Assembly: GCF_033568475.1 (NCBI RefSeq)
Contig: NC_133121.1
Location: forward strand, 133,332,375-133,396,374
Length of the DNA stretch: 64,000 bases
DNA from: Henckelia pumila
Lineage: Eukaryota > Streptophyta > Magnoliopsida > Lamiales > Gesneriaceae
Direction: 5' to 3'
Positions 45,682-60,600 of this stretch are shown here, piece after piece (position 1 is the stretch's first letter; every line of letters starts with the position of its first letter). Made by a program: the position numbers and the translations under genes. The notes below the pieces were generated by a model. It was given only the letters and a program-made list of their open reading frames with translations, ran no database searches and had not been told where the DNA came from.

Positions 45682-48600
45682 ATGGAGACTCCAAGCCGGC
45701 CATCTCCTCGGAACCAGCAAATCTCATCATCTTCTTCGTTAAAATCCACTGTCAGAGCGTACTCTGTTCCACTTATTCTATTTGTCTTATCTCTTGTCTA
45801 TCAGTTATTCGTCTTGCCGCGTAGTTTTCCGCCGTCCCATTACGATGGTATGCGTCACGCTTCTATCGATTTTTTTGTTTCCTTTCACTCCATGCATTTT
45901 GTTGTCTTGATTTATGTTGAAATGAGATGGGTTTTGTTTAATACTATTTTTGTTGTGATATAATAGTTCTTGGGATCCCCAAGTACAGTTCCGTTGAAGA
46001 TGTGACTCAAGCCTATGAAAGAATAACCTCCAAATGGTGAGTTTTTAATTGCCCTTTTTTTGGGTTCAGTTTGTAGCTTGTCTTTGTTAGCATGCAAAAT
46101 GGACTATTATTTGCTTGTTTCATGTTTTTTCTGTTCGTGTCGATGAAAGATGGGTTCTTTTGTTGTTTTACATGTGGAGAGCATGCTTGTAAATTTTTTC
46201 CATGACAGACATGCGAGAATTGATGTTTAAAAGTAGTTATAAGGCTTTTTCGTGCTGCACTGCTGATATGTTTGAGAGGAGTTGCACCGCCGAGATATGT
46301 GCCTCGTTAATTGTGTGGTTATGTCATACTTGAGGCATTTTAGGATCATATGCGAGTAAACATTCCCACTTTTTAAAAACCATTTTCAGTAGTTGTGTAA
46401 GATTTGAATGGAGCATGATCCAAGATATACATTTTCTAAAAGGTAAGACATCCTCTTATTCTTAATACAATCGTAAATGTTTTATGACCCATTTCTTCGT
46501 TTTGAGAGATGGCACACACTGATTTTGTATATAAGCCACTACGGGTTCTCATTAAATTAGGAAAGCTTCCAAATGGGGGTTCTTTGAGGTCTTTATTTAG
46601 TTGGGATCATACCACGACTCGAGAAGTTTAAATACGACAATTTTATCATATGAAGTTAGTATGATGGAAGATTTTATCTACCTCTGGAGGAATCAAATCT
46701 CACGGAAGTGATCTTGTTGTGTCAAGTGCATAACTGCAAGTATGGTCTTGTGTTACTGACTTCCTGTGGAATGCTTATTGTTTGGAGTAGTGGAGCAGAA
46801 GAGATCACCCTGGACACTTTTTATGGAACGAAGTACCTTTTAGAAGGTTGTAAACATGTAGTAATAGGTATAGTAGGCTCTATCAAAGATGGATGACATT
46901 CTGGATTTTGCTTCCTGTAGAATAGCTATCAAGTATCAACTATCAAGTATATTATCTCGTTACCAGAATCTGCGCCTCTCTGGAAACCAATGGATATGCA
47001 CTCGGGAGTTTCTTGGTTTGTTTATCCGGATTGGGAAATAAATTGAACATGATTTATGATTCTGTCCTTTGATAGAGAGGAACGATATATATTGAGGATG
47101 AAAAGCTGCCTTCATACATTGTAATATTCCCATTTCATTAGTTGTCTGGTCGACATTGTAGGCATCCCAAGTCATTTGGTCCTCTGGCAAATGCCAATTC
47201 ATTATAATTGCGCTTTTATCATTAGATCCAGGCAATGCCAATGACATTTATTTTTGCTTATCTCATGCTATTTATTTATAAAATTTGCAATCACTTTCAG
47301 GAATTCAGCTGTCGAAGTTCCTCAAACAATTGAACGCATCAAGGTATGTTGCAGGTGCTAATTAGTTTTTGGGGGTGAGTTACTTATTTATGCTTTCATA
47401 AGGTTAGTTTGTACAAAACTTGTTGGATAGGTAAGGCTATCACCTGAGCATTTTAATTGATATTGGTTGAGATCCACCTACATTAAGGGTCGAAAACATG
47501 AAAGAAATAAGCATAAACTTTTTATCATAGATTAGCTCCAGATATCTGTTGCTTTTGATGTCCTTGAGATTTAATTTCTGTTAATCAGCTTGTTTTTGTT
47601 TTATGAGTACCCACTGGTTGTCGGCTGTGTTTCCAAGCATAACGTTCACATTCGTCGTGGTATCTTCTGTCGGGCGCTTAGTGTTAGCAAGTTAATTGGC
47701 TTGTTTTCACTTTGCTCACATCCGTTACTAGGGGATCTTGCTCTTACCATATTTTCAAGCATCATGATAATGGTATCACATAAGATGCATTTGGATGGAA
47801 GGATTTAAAACGATTTGAGTGGATTTGATCTCAAATCCATTGTTTCTATTTGACTCAAAATTAGAATGAAGGATTTGAAATCCCTTGTAACGCTCAAGTA
47901 TATTTTTTTGCTTCAACTTCATGTCCACTCTCCAATCTTGTTATTTGAAATCCATGTATCCTTCCATCCAAACACAACCTCAAGGACATCAACTCAATTG
48001 AGTCAGTATTTCATGTTCCAAAATACTGTCCTCATAAAGTTCTATGAAGCAATGAGAAAACCTTTAGCAACTATGGCATGATTATATTGGTGATAGTTTC
48101 ATTGCTTCCAACATTCAATGACACAATTGTCCGATAAACCGTCTGTTTGTCTCTAAAATGAGAAGTTGTGTGACATCGGCTTGCTTATTCCATCCATTTG
48201 AGAGTGTGTATCACCAAACTGCTTTCATAGTTTGTTAGGAAAATGCTACACAGCCACATACATGATTGTGATGAAGTCAAGTTGCTTAACGGGCTTGAAA
48301 ACTTCAATTTGTTTTGGCATGTGATTGCATTTGTCCTTGAAAAAGTTATAGAAATGTCAAGTGTCCTTTTAACCTCAGAAGTATGGAAAACAATGCTTGT
48401 CATCGAGAAATGTCTCAAATATGAATGGAAATCCTGTTTATATAATTTTCTTTACATGCTTGAGTTTAATCTGATACCATAGTCTAGCTAAATTTACAGA
48501 GTTTACTGATGTATTTTCAATACAAATCAAATTCTTATTTCAGCCATATCACAGAAGTGTATGCTGTTTAATATGGTTATTTTGCAGGTTCAATATGCTT

Positions 48601-51600
48601 TTGAACTGCTGACGAATCAGTTACTGAAGAGAGATTATGACATATACAATATAGATGACACATTTGTATGATTTTTTTGAACTTCTAGTTGTGTATCTTT
48701 TTTTCCTAAGTCATTTATATTTTAGCCCCCTGAACTGTACCTTCTTTCCACTTTTTGTTTTTTTCCATGTCTTTTTGTTTTATCAGATGCTAATATATTG
48801 TTTGATATGGTTGGATTTTAGAATGTGATTGAAAATCTGAATACGCTGCATAAAGGGGAAAATAGTTCAAACATCGAGTTGCCGATAATAAAGACTTCTT
48901 CTTTCGGTTAGTGATTATTTTACATTAAACAATTAACAATGGGTGCTTTTATTTCGGATCACTTTTATGTGCGGACACAAGCAGAGACAGATACAGAGAG
49001 AAACTCTTCCATCTTCTATATGGTTATTCATAATGAATGATGCCATCTTTTATCTATATTATTATTATTATCTTAGAACCAGCAGATCATGATTTTGGTG
49101 TTGTCACATCTGAGAACTTTTTGTCGGTATTCGAAGATGACAAGGCGTTGTTACTGCAGGTGCACCCTACTTTTTCTTGTTTCAGCAATTATTTGCTATC
49201 TGCATGCCACTCTTTCAACTTCCATCACTTACCTCTGTAGCCTATTTGCTCTGTATCCTATGCTGTCAAATTTGGCTAACTATTTACTGCAAAGTTTGTG
49301 GAACATAAAGTTTCTAGTATGGTAGGGTTTGATGCGGAACTGGGTTTTGGATCTTCGAAAGAGTTTGTTTCTTGCCTTTTGGAATTTATATTTGGGAATT
49401 TGATGTATATTTACTTTGATTTTGATATAAAATATTTTTTTATCATAAAAAAATGATCTCATGTAACAATGTATTGAGTTGGTGATGTCACATCTTAAAT
49501 TTATAATTTGTCAACAGAATATGGAGTATATTAAAAGATTAATGTTGTTTGCACTTTACTGCTAAAATTGTTTCTTATTTTCTTCATGATATTGAGTTTG
49601 AGTAGTTAAAACTGGAGTGCAAATAATATTGGTCATATTAAGAAGTTCAATGATAGGTTAAAACTACCACATTCTAATATATTAATTTTTGGGAGTGACG
49701 AAAAATTAAATTAAAAGTAATGACTGTCTAGAAAGATTTTGAACTGGGTAAAAATGAGTTTTGGAGAAAGAAATAAAAATGTGGGTGTTTTGTTGGTTTT
49801 CATTTTATGGAATGGAAGCAGGAGTATAGAAAGTGAAACCAAACCCTTTTCCTGCAGTTTTCTGGCACTCTGCAGCCTTCAGATGATTGATATTGATATT
49901 TCCAAACGTCGAATACTTGGCAAACATATATTTAGATGCTAATCTAAACATTGACATTTTTTTTGAGCAATGGTCATTCCATTTCTTATATTCCGGTCTC
50001 TAGCGATCGCCTCAAACCTCTCTTACTGCTTAATGAAATCCTGATATACCTGCAAGAACCCTATGGAGGTTAAATAAGGAAAGGAAAATAGTTATGGTCC
50101 AAGTGCAGGCCCTTATGGGTTTAGAAACCACATTAGGGGCAGGGTTAGAGTTAGGGTTAAGGGAAATTAAAGCTAGGTAGTTTTGGTTTAGTTGTCATGC
50201 TATTGTTGCTGTTGTGTTTTAGGGTTCTAGACTTCTAGCTTCTGCACTAGGGATAAGATTGATTTTATCCCTTGTGAAGAGCTGCTACTCTCGAGGTTAA
50301 TATTATTTAAGGGCTATGTCATGTTAATGTTCTGATTTTGTTGATCATCCAGTTCTGGGAATATCTCATGATCCCACTTCTTACTCTTATTGTCACAGTG
50401 CATATTTTTTTATTTCATTTTATTCCTTTTTTCATGGTTAGATCTTATGGTCGTGGAAACATTTACAAGGGGCTATATTTTTATTTTTTTTGGGATTTGA
50501 TTCTGACAATTGTGTAAAATCCAGTTCTTTTTATGAACAAGAAACAAACTTTACCTCAAGAACATACGAGGGGACCAATGTCTCAAATGCTATCGTTGAT
50601 GGAATCAAACATTCTGCTCAAATCTGAGATAAAACTTTCCGCTTTTGTTTGCTACTAGTCGACAAAAAAATACACAGAAATCAACTCACGAAACTTTCAG
50701 CTTTGGTTGTTACTATTTGAGAAGAAACACACTGAAATCAGCTCAGGATTCATGCACAATGAAGCATTTAAATATAGCGTTGTTCAATTGCTAACGAAAA
50801 TTTGTCGACTGTTATAATAAACTTAGCAATATGTCTACGTAGATGGTTTCCATTGTTGTTGTCAGAGATTTCCTTCAGTTGTGTGGTTTTTCATTTGAAC
50901 TTCACCAGCAACAATTGTGAACTCCAGGGATAATCTATGACTGCATCCATCAAGTATGTGCTTCAAGCTAACTATTAGAGTGATAAACAGTGATTACCAA
51001 ATTAAAGTCAAAATTCATATTTTTCCATGATAGTATTACAGTTTCTGGTTTAATGCAAAAATGGTTTCTGTTGATTGGTCAGTGTTAACAAAACATTGTA
51101 CTTTTATTAAAGTTGTGTTGTAAGATCTTCTACAATTTTCAGATTTTCATAATTATTTAGCCTGGACAAGTCTTATAACTGCAGCAAAATGCTCATTTTT
51201 TTTGCGATTTGTTATGTGCATGCATTTCAGATAATTTCCTTTGGGAGCGACCGTTGTGCACAGTTTTCTCCTGATTGGAAGAGAATTGGTGAGGGGATTT
51301 CTAGAAACATGTAGGCTGTCATATCTGACTTCTTGGTTAAGTTTCATGTGTAATGGATTCGTGTTTCTCTATATAGTTAGTTTATTGGATGGGGTTGCAA
51401 ATACTGGCGTCGTTGAACTTGGTGATGTCAAGCTTGCTGTACATCTAGCTGAGAAGAAATCCAATGGGCAACCATTCTTTCGTCGGGGTGAGTGTTGCAT
51501 GCTGCTAAACTGCAGCATCTTTTTTTAAATCTAATTTGTTCAAAATTCCTTGTAATAGGCAATGTTTATTTTATACTTGAACAATACTCATGTTTTAAGG

Positions 51601-54600
51601 GGTCCATCCCTGTGTTTAACTTCCTTTAATAAAGAATTTCTTCATGCTCACTGAATTCATTGTTCCGAGTGTTTCTTTTCCACGCAAATCCCAACTTTCA
51701 ACTTATTAAGGAACTGAAGTTAAAGAAATTTGTTAGGTCTTTTAGTGGTAATAAACTTCGTGATTTCCAAAGACTACTCGACTAATATAACATTCAGCTG
51801 CCGTAAGAACTCCCATTCTTTATTGGTTATTGAGCCATCTATGCAGCAATTTTTTCAACTGGATCACTGCCTTGTGGCTATCTGCGTCAACATATTTTGT
51901 GAGGAACTCGGATGGGTAACCACCTAGTAGAATATACTCTGTTTCTCCTTAGTATTGCTAACCCAGATGATGGCCTGTACACCCTGATTTTTCACTAAGG
52001 ATCTAAGAACTGATTTGGGATTTCTCTTGGTGAAAGCAAAGAAAAATGCTCGTGATGTATATGATCAAGAGCTGCACTAAATTTCTGTCATGATAGTTCC
52101 ATTGGAACTGCATTTATTGTGCTGTGGTTATTCATATCATATGTTGTTAATTGATATCTTCAGATGCATTTTTAGCTTAAGAATCTCTTCGTAGTAGTCC
52201 AAAATAGGTATTTTTTTGGTGTGGTATACATTCCTTGTAACCAGAGAGAACAAATAATAGACCTTAGAACTGAGTCAAATGATCATTTTTTCTTTATGGT
52301 GTTGAGAGGTTGAAATTAGTCAAGCAACTATATACATTCAGCCAGCAAGATGGTCTGAAAATAGATTGTTGGCTGTAGATGTTGGTTCATATTTACATGC
52401 ATAGATATACACATGCATGCTCACGTTTGTATAAATACACAAATTTTGTGGTATCATCACCATTATGTGCTGTGAGATGGTTATTTATTGGTGCTCTGAC
52501 AAATAAAAAAATCCACGAGCATTTTCTTTTTCCCTTTTCCAAGATAGAGAATTATACCCAAAAAAAAACCCTTGAATTGTTCAATATTTTGGAGAAATTA
52601 AGCCGCCTGTTCATTCATATCCCTGATACAGTTCTCTCAGTAGTTCTTATTTTCATCACAATTTGTTTAGCATCTATTAATTACCAAATTATATAAAGAT
52701 CGGCACTCTGAAGTGCTTGTCTGTGAGGTAAAAGAGTAATTGCTAAACGAGACCGGCAAAATATAGCTGATCCATGGTGGATAGTGGCGTCATTGTGAGT
52801 TGTGACAGGTCTGTGTAGGAACCGAATGTGAATAAAATTTTGAAGCTTGAATTTGGCTCGAATTAGTTATATTCGAGCTCAAGTTTGATTCGAAGCTAAA
52901 TTTTTTAATATTTTTGGCTCGAATTCAGTTCAAATAACGGCTCGAGTCGGCTCGATTCAATTATATTCGCAGAGTTACTGCATCTAAGCAAACATGATAA
53001 TTCAAGTTTCATAGTCTTTTTCCAAGCTTGGAGCACGACGCAATTTAACTTGAGGGAGAGAGTTAGAAAATCAAATCAATCCCCAATCCCCATTTTCAGT
53101 GAACTGAATGTTGATTTTAGGGATCAAAATGATTTCTGTAATTTTTGCCTTGATATAAAGAGTAATGTATTCTGGGGATTAGTTTCCTTCTTTGTGAAGT
53201 TCTACTCCTAATTCAAGAAGAAATTATCCTATAAATCATTTATATTTACTTAATTAAAAATCAATGAACAAGATCAGTTCTTCCTTATTTTACAGATATT
53301 TGTTGGCTTGTTTGTTTTTACCCATCCTGAAGAGCTGTCAGTAACAGTGCTTCATGAATGTACTTCTCTACTATGAAATTTAGTATAGTGAATAATTAGT
53401 AGTTTTATTTGTTTATTTTTGTGCTGCCGTGACATTTTGTTTCTCGCTGAGTTTTAACAGGACTTCCAGCAATCTTGGCTTTCCCACCCGGATGTAAAAG
53501 TTTAAATTGTCTTTATAGGTCCGCTCTCTTCTTATATTTTTGAATGCCGCAACAGAAAGTCAGATAATTTTGTATTATTTTCTTTCTTTCAAGTTGTTGG
53601 TTGAAATTTATCCCACTTTCTTATGTGCTAATGTTAAGACCCTCTGGAGTTTTGGTTTACGGCGAGGAAATTATATACCTAAATGCTTTTTTTTTTCTTT
53701 TACTAGGTATGAGGGTTTTGACTTCTCTGTTGATGCAATCACAGATTGGTTCGCAACAAGCATCCTAAATGCACCCCGAATTCTCTATCACAATATGGAC
53801 GCAATGGTATTTCACAACATTTATAGTCTATGTATATTTTTTTGTTTCTATCTTGTCCATTTGGATCATGCTTCATTTTCTTCTCTTATTAGATTGTTTC
53901 CGTTACATTGTCACTTCAGTTCTCCGCACACATTCACTATGTTGATATATTTCTGCCAGTTTTTGGATATCGAGATTTTCAATTTTATGGAAGACGTCTA
54001 CCATAAAACATAACTTTTCTCCATTATTCTCAATCAAATTGTTCATAATATCATACACATGTATCGAGTTGTAAAGTTGTAATTTAAAAATGTTATATAG
54101 TAGTAACAATTTAGCTACAACAATTAAGAAACTATCCTGTGAAATTGTTTTGTTAATTCCTTGACTGAATTATACTTCATTAATCAATAAGCTGCCTTGT
54201 AAAATGTTGCACTTTGTAGTTTCAGGGTAAGTTGTGCCTTGCTTCGTGGTACAATTTTATTTGGTTGTGCAAAGTTCCTTGTTTTTGGACTAGTGGTCAC
54301 TAGAGATTTATATCCTTGTTGAAGCAACAGCTTCATAATTTGCAGTTTGCTGGTCGAATCATGCAAAAGAACTTCAAGCTTGAGCTTCCTTTTTTGTATT
54401 ATACAGTTAGAATCTGGATGATGTACTAAATCCAGACGATTCCTTATCAATACAACTTTAAACCTTCTCCGAAATTTAAGGTAGTGGACGGGAAAGAATA
54501 ATATAAAATTCTAATGCACATCACTGGGCATTACTCAAAACTTAACTCGAGTCTCTAGAAAAATGAGTTCCTTTGGATTAGAAAGAACAAAAATAAAATT

Positions 54601-57600
54601 CTTATGCACATCACTGTGGGATTACTCTAAGTTAATTAACTTGAATTGCTGAAATATAAGTTTGTTTGAATTCATTTATCATCGCCAAAGCTAATCAGTT
54701 TAAGTATTATCTGTTAAACTTGCTATTTACAAGTAAATCCATTTGCATTGCATGTAGCATACTAACTTCCAATTAATTCTTCAGTTCAACGTACTTCTAT
54801 ACATAGCAAACCAATTTGAATCAGTGTAGTAACTATTTGCAGTGTTGTCTTTCTGGTTCAGATGTATGTCCCACTTATCGATGTTTATTTTAAATATTCT
54901 TGCCGTAGCCAGATGGCAGTGTTGTCTTTCTGGTTCAGATGTTTAGATTATGCATATGGCTGAACAATTTCGTGATGGCTTATATTTGTAGGTGAACAAT
55001 TTTCTGGCAAAAAGTAAACCTCATAAGGTATACTATTTTGTATTTACTATTTTTTTGTTTGATGGTTTCTCATTTAAAAGAATATACCACAGTCATTGCA
55101 TGTCATGTAAGGAAAGAATTGCCTTGATTTCTTTAGTGCCTTCACATGTTTATGTTGCTGTCTCTTCACAAGTTGTGACTGATCAGCTCCAAGTTGTGTA
55201 CACATCACGGTGTGCTAGTCTGTCTGGGTTAGTGCTGTGCAGTTACCCATCCTTTAACCCTGGCTACTAAGATTGAAGTGGCCAAGTAGAAGATCTCCAT
55301 TCTCATGTCTTGAGAACTTATCTTCTCAATTTTACTTTTTGGATTGATCATTCCCTTTAAAAATGTAGTTCTTAGGCATCATCTCATGATTGGAAGCAAC
55401 AACCTGATCAAGATTTTGTCTCTTGTATCCTCAAAAATTCGTTCCCTACAATAAGAAAAGGTGTATTATTCGTGTAATCAACAACCACATCTCCTGCTTA
55501 ATGTTCAGTTGAACAGTAATCTATTGGTGTTTCTTTAACAAAACACCATGCCTCTGGCTGCCTAATAGTCACTGTCATAAGTTGAATAGCAATAGCTACA
55601 CAATCGATACTTCCAGCATGAGTGTGAAAACTGCGTGTTATTACTCACTAGCCGGTCTCTGCCTATCTGCCTTGTATCTCTGGTTTCGAATACAATATGG
55701 TGAAGTATTTTTATCAATAGATTTTTTGTGATTAAGTTGAACCCGTCAATTTTGGTCTCCACGTTCAACTTAAGGGATTGTAGATACGAAAGAATATATT
55801 ATGAAATCGAATTCGATGTTATTAATATCATGCGATATTTTTAACTTGATTTAGCTTTAGTACATATTTCATACCATATTTATGTCTTTCTATTGTAAAT
55901 TATATGGAGGGGTGATAATTGTATTCCAAATTAAGATATCAATAAATTAAGATAATCAATAGAGTTTTGGCCAAATGGATATTGTGTCATGTACACGTGT
56001 CAGAAAAATGAAATCTCTTATTTCTTCAACGTATGTACACTGGTTTAAATAATTACAGGGAGAAAGACTAAAAAAGGAAAAAATATAAACTATGGATTCA
56101 TATCTACACATTCCATAATCTATAGCAATTTAAGATTCACATAATCAATCTAATTATATAGCCGATTTGATTGTGATCTCCAACACTCCCCCTCAAGCTG
56201 GTAGATATGGATCTTCCATTCCCAGCTTGGAAATCATGTCTTGAAAGGCTGGATTGTTCAGACCTTTAGTGAGCACATCAGCGAGCTGACCATTGGTAGG
56301 GACATATGGTGTACAAATAAGTCCACTATCAATCTTCTCCTTAATAAAGTGTCTATCCACTTCTACATGTTTCGTCCTATCATGCTGCACTGGATTGTGG
56401 GCAATATTAATAGCAGATTTATTATCGCATAAAAGTTTCATAGGTCCTTCCCACTTGATTTGAAGATCATCAAGAATTATCTTGATCCACAATAACTCGC
56501 ATATCCCCAAGGCCATTGCCCGAAATTCTGCTTCAGCACTTGATCGTGCTACCACATTTTGTTTCTTGCTTCTCCATGTCACCAAATTTCCCCCTAGGAA
56601 AGTGCAATATCCAGATGTAGATCTCCTGTCCACAGGTGATCCTGCATAATCTGCATCGGTATATGCTTTGATGCTCAATCCAGTATTTCTTTTAAACAAA
56701 ACACCCTTGCCAGGACTTGTCTTTAGATAATGTAGTATACGATGAACTGCTTGTAGATGTCCTTCTCTTGGATCATGCATAAATTGACTCACAACACTCA
56801 CTGGATATGCAATATCCGGTCTCGTATGAGAAAGGTATATAAGCTTCCCTACCAGCTTTTGATACACTTCTCTATCGACCACAGGGCCTTTAGTGAATTC
56901 TCCAAACTTCTGATTAACATCGATTGGTGTATGGGCTGGTTTGCAATTCAACAGCCCTGTCTCCTTCAATAAGTCTGTGACATATTTCTGCTGTGAAATG
57001 AAGATGCCTCTGCTAGAATGTGCCACTTCAATTCCAAGAAAATATTTCAGCCTCCCAAGCTCCTTCACCTCAAATTCTTTTGTCAGACATTTTCTTAGAA
57101 TCTGTTTTTCGTTTTCATCATTCCCAGTCATGATTATATCGTCAACATACACTAGGAGGATTGTGACTCCCCCTGAGCTTGAGTGTTTGAAGAAGAGCGT
57201 GTGATCTCCTTGACTTTGTTTGTACCCAGATGTAAGCATTACTTGGGTAAATCTTCCAAACCAAGCTCTTGGTGATTGTTTGAGTCCATAGAGAGCCTTT
57301 TTAAGTCTGCAAACTTTATTATCCCTTTCACCGCCCCTAAATCCTGGTGGTATCTCCATGTAGATCTCTTCATTCAAGGTGCCGTGTAGGAAAGCGTTCT
57401 TCCCATCAAATTGATTTAAGTTCCAGTTAAAGTTGGCAGCAAGAGAGAGTAAGATCCTCACTGTATTCATCTTGGCAACTGGGGCAAAAGTCTCATGATA
57501 ATCCACTCCATACGTCTGTGTGTACCCTTTCGCAACAAGTCTGGCTTTGTACCTTTCTAAGGATCCATCAGAGTTGTATTTCAATGTATACACCCATTTG

Positions 57601-60600
57601 CAGCCCACAATCTTTTTTCCCGGTGGTAGATCAGTGATCTCCCAAGTGTTATTCTTCTCTAGTGCCTGCATTTCCTGTTTCATAGCAAGTCTCCAATTCT
57701 CATTAGATAAAGCCTCAGACAAAGAATTAGGAATATCAATAGTGTTTAGACTCGTTAAGAAACTTCTGTAGGATGAAGAAAATTTTTTAAATGTAACATG
57801 ATTTGCCATAGGATAAAGAGGCCTCGTGGTACATTCTCTAGTTCCTTTTCGAATGGCAATAGGTAAATCATTTGTTTGGACAGATTGTGAGGCTGGGATT
57901 TCAGTTTCAGACCATACCTCAGTGACCGGATGTGGTGAGGCTTCTTGGACTTGTGCGGGATCAGCATCAGGCCTTCTCCTCCTTGAGTATACTTGGTTAA
58001 AGCGAGTATGATCAGTTTCATTGGAGGGTGATGATGGATCACTCACTGCTGGAGTAGAATTTGGTGCTGAGGTGGTAGAAGGCAGTTCTAACAAGAATGC
58101 ATCCCTATCTTCATCACTAAGAGATGACAAGTGTTCTTCAGGTGAATGAGGCTGGCTGAAATATGAACTGTGTTCATCAAATGTGACATCAATAGAGACA
58201 AAAAATCTTTTTGTAGGTGGATGATAACACTTGTACCCTTTCTTAGTCGAGGAATATCCAACGAAGATACACTTCACAGCTCTAGGATCTAGTTTCCCTC
58301 TATTTTGACTATGGATGTGAACAAAAGCAGTGCACCCAAAGATCCGTGGGGTAAGATTATTCGATGGTTGTAGGTCAGGATAAAATTGAGAAAGAATTTC
58401 CAGTGGTGTTCTGAATCCCAAAACTTTAGAAGGGAGACGGTTTATGATATGTGCAGCGGTTAGTACAGCTTCCCCCCAATAGTTTTTAGGAACTTTTTGG
58501 TGAAAGAGAAGTGCCCGAGTAGTGGCTAAGAGGTGACCATTCTTGCGTTCAGCTACTCCGTTTTGTTGTGGAGTATTAACGCATGAAGACTCATGAATGA
58601 TTCTCTCTTTTTCAAGATATGGAGATAAAATTTGGTTGAAATAGTCTCTAGCATTATCTGACCTTAATCGTTTTATCTTCACCCCAAATTGATTTTGGAT
58701 CATGGTATGAAAATTTCGAAACACATCACTTAGTTCAGTTTTGGATTTGAGAAGAAAAATCCATGAAATTCTAGTGCAATCATCCACAAATAAAACAAAC
58801 CATCGAGATCCAGAAATATTCAAAACATTAGAAGGTCCCCAAATATCACTATGAATTAGATAGAAAGGGCTGGAACTTCTTTTACTGCTAGCTGGAAAAG
58901 AAACACGTTTGTGTTTTGCAAACTCACACACATCACAATGAAGGTGTTTATTTTCTAAACCTTTAAACAAAGATGGAAACATAACTTTTAAAATTCCAAA
59001 AGACGGATGTCCTAATCTGAAGTGGTGAAGCCAAATGCTACTGTTATTTGATGAAGATGAAAGAAAGGATGAAGATGTTTTATTGGTGCAGGTTTCCTCA
59101 AGGAGATAAAGGCCCTTTGCCTCCTTAGCAAGTCCAATCTTCCTCCCCGAATCCTGGTCCTGAAAAATACAGAATGAAGGATAAAACAAAACATTACACT
59201 TCAAATCAAATGTAAGCTTTTGAATGGATATCAAGTTCGTTGATAGTTTGGGCACATGGAGAACATTTCTTAGTGTAATCAATTCACTAATGCATACATC
59301 ACCAATTCCTGCTACAGTGGTAAGAGAGCCATCAGCCATGGTTATTTTTCGGTTACTGGGACAAGGTGTGTAAGTAGTGAATATAAGAGATGAGTGTGCC
59401 ATGTGGTCAGTGGCTCCGGAGTCTATCACCCATGAATCTCTAATATCTTTATCTGAGACATTTATTCCTAGAGAAATTGGGTACTTACCTGAAAGCGCCA
59501 AGGAACATCCTCCAGATTTTACTCCACTAGACTTTTCAAGGGACAAAATCATTCCCTTGAGCTTTTCAATTTCCTCTTTAAGGTCAGTCTGCATCAGATT
59601 TGATTCTTGACCTTGTTGGCCGATGCTGAGGTTGGCCTGTCCAGAATTGCGTGGCTGCTGTGGTTGTGATCCTCCTCGTTGAGTTCCTTCACGTGGTCTG
59701 CCATGAAGTTTCCAACAAGTTTCCTTTGTGTGTGAAGACTTTTTACAATAAGTACACCAAAGATTCTTTTTGTTGTCACGTCCGAATGTTTTTGGGAACT
59801 GCACTTCCTTCGCATTTTCTTGGATTGGATGAGAATGTTCTGATTTTGCTACCACCATAGCAGATCCTTCCAAATTTTGTGATTCAAGCATCACACCCCT
59901 TCTACTTTCTTCAGCTTGTATCATAGATATTGTCTCTTCCAGAGATGGAACTTCATCTTTCCCGAGAATTTGAATTCTAACTTGATCAAATTCAGAGTTT
60001 AACCCAGCCAAGAAGTCATATACTCGATCTTTTTCGATGAATCTTCGGAGTGTGGTTGCATCTTCAGGGTCCTTCATTTCAATGACTCTATAATGGTCGA
60101 GTTCCTGCCATAAATTCAGCAACATATTTGCATACTCAGTAACAGGTTTGTTCCCCTGTTTCAACGATCCCACTTTCATTTTTATTTCAAAGACGTGGGC
60201 TGTGTCTCGAGCCTTTGAGTAGGTTCGACGGATTGACTCCCATATTGCTTTGGCGGTGGTTAAGAACATAACGGTGTCACTGATCTTGGGATCCATTGAG
60301 TCCCACAGCCACGACATAACCATAGAATCAGCTTCGTCCCATGAGTCAAAGCCTTTTTCACCAGGTTTTGGTCCCTTGCCCAGAAGGTGACTAAGTTTGC
60401 CTTTGCCTTTCAAGTAGGTCTGCACGAATTGCGACCACTTCAAAAAATTTTTCCATCCAGTCTGTAGCCTACCCGAAGATTCTGCAACTCTCCAATTGAT
60501 TTATTGGGGTTAACTTCTTCAGTTTGAGTCGTAAATTTTGGTTCTTCAACTGCCGACATAATGATTGAATGGGGCTTTGATTAGAAGGACTAATAGGCTG

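Noticed and set aside
50143..50162. Interstitial telomere-like sequence (GGGTTAGAGTTAGGGTTAAG)
   Set aside because: Only about three imperfect units and not the plant TTTAGGG form; probably chance.
51730..54013. Plus-strand frames of 65-157 codons between exons 8 and 11 of the DnaJ-like gene
   Set aside because: They run through introns with hydrophobic T-rich composition; only the parts defined by splice sites match the protein family.
56241..59860. Plus-strand frames opposite the intronic copia polyprotein
   Set aside because: Antisense shadows of a 1416-codon frame with complete copia domains.
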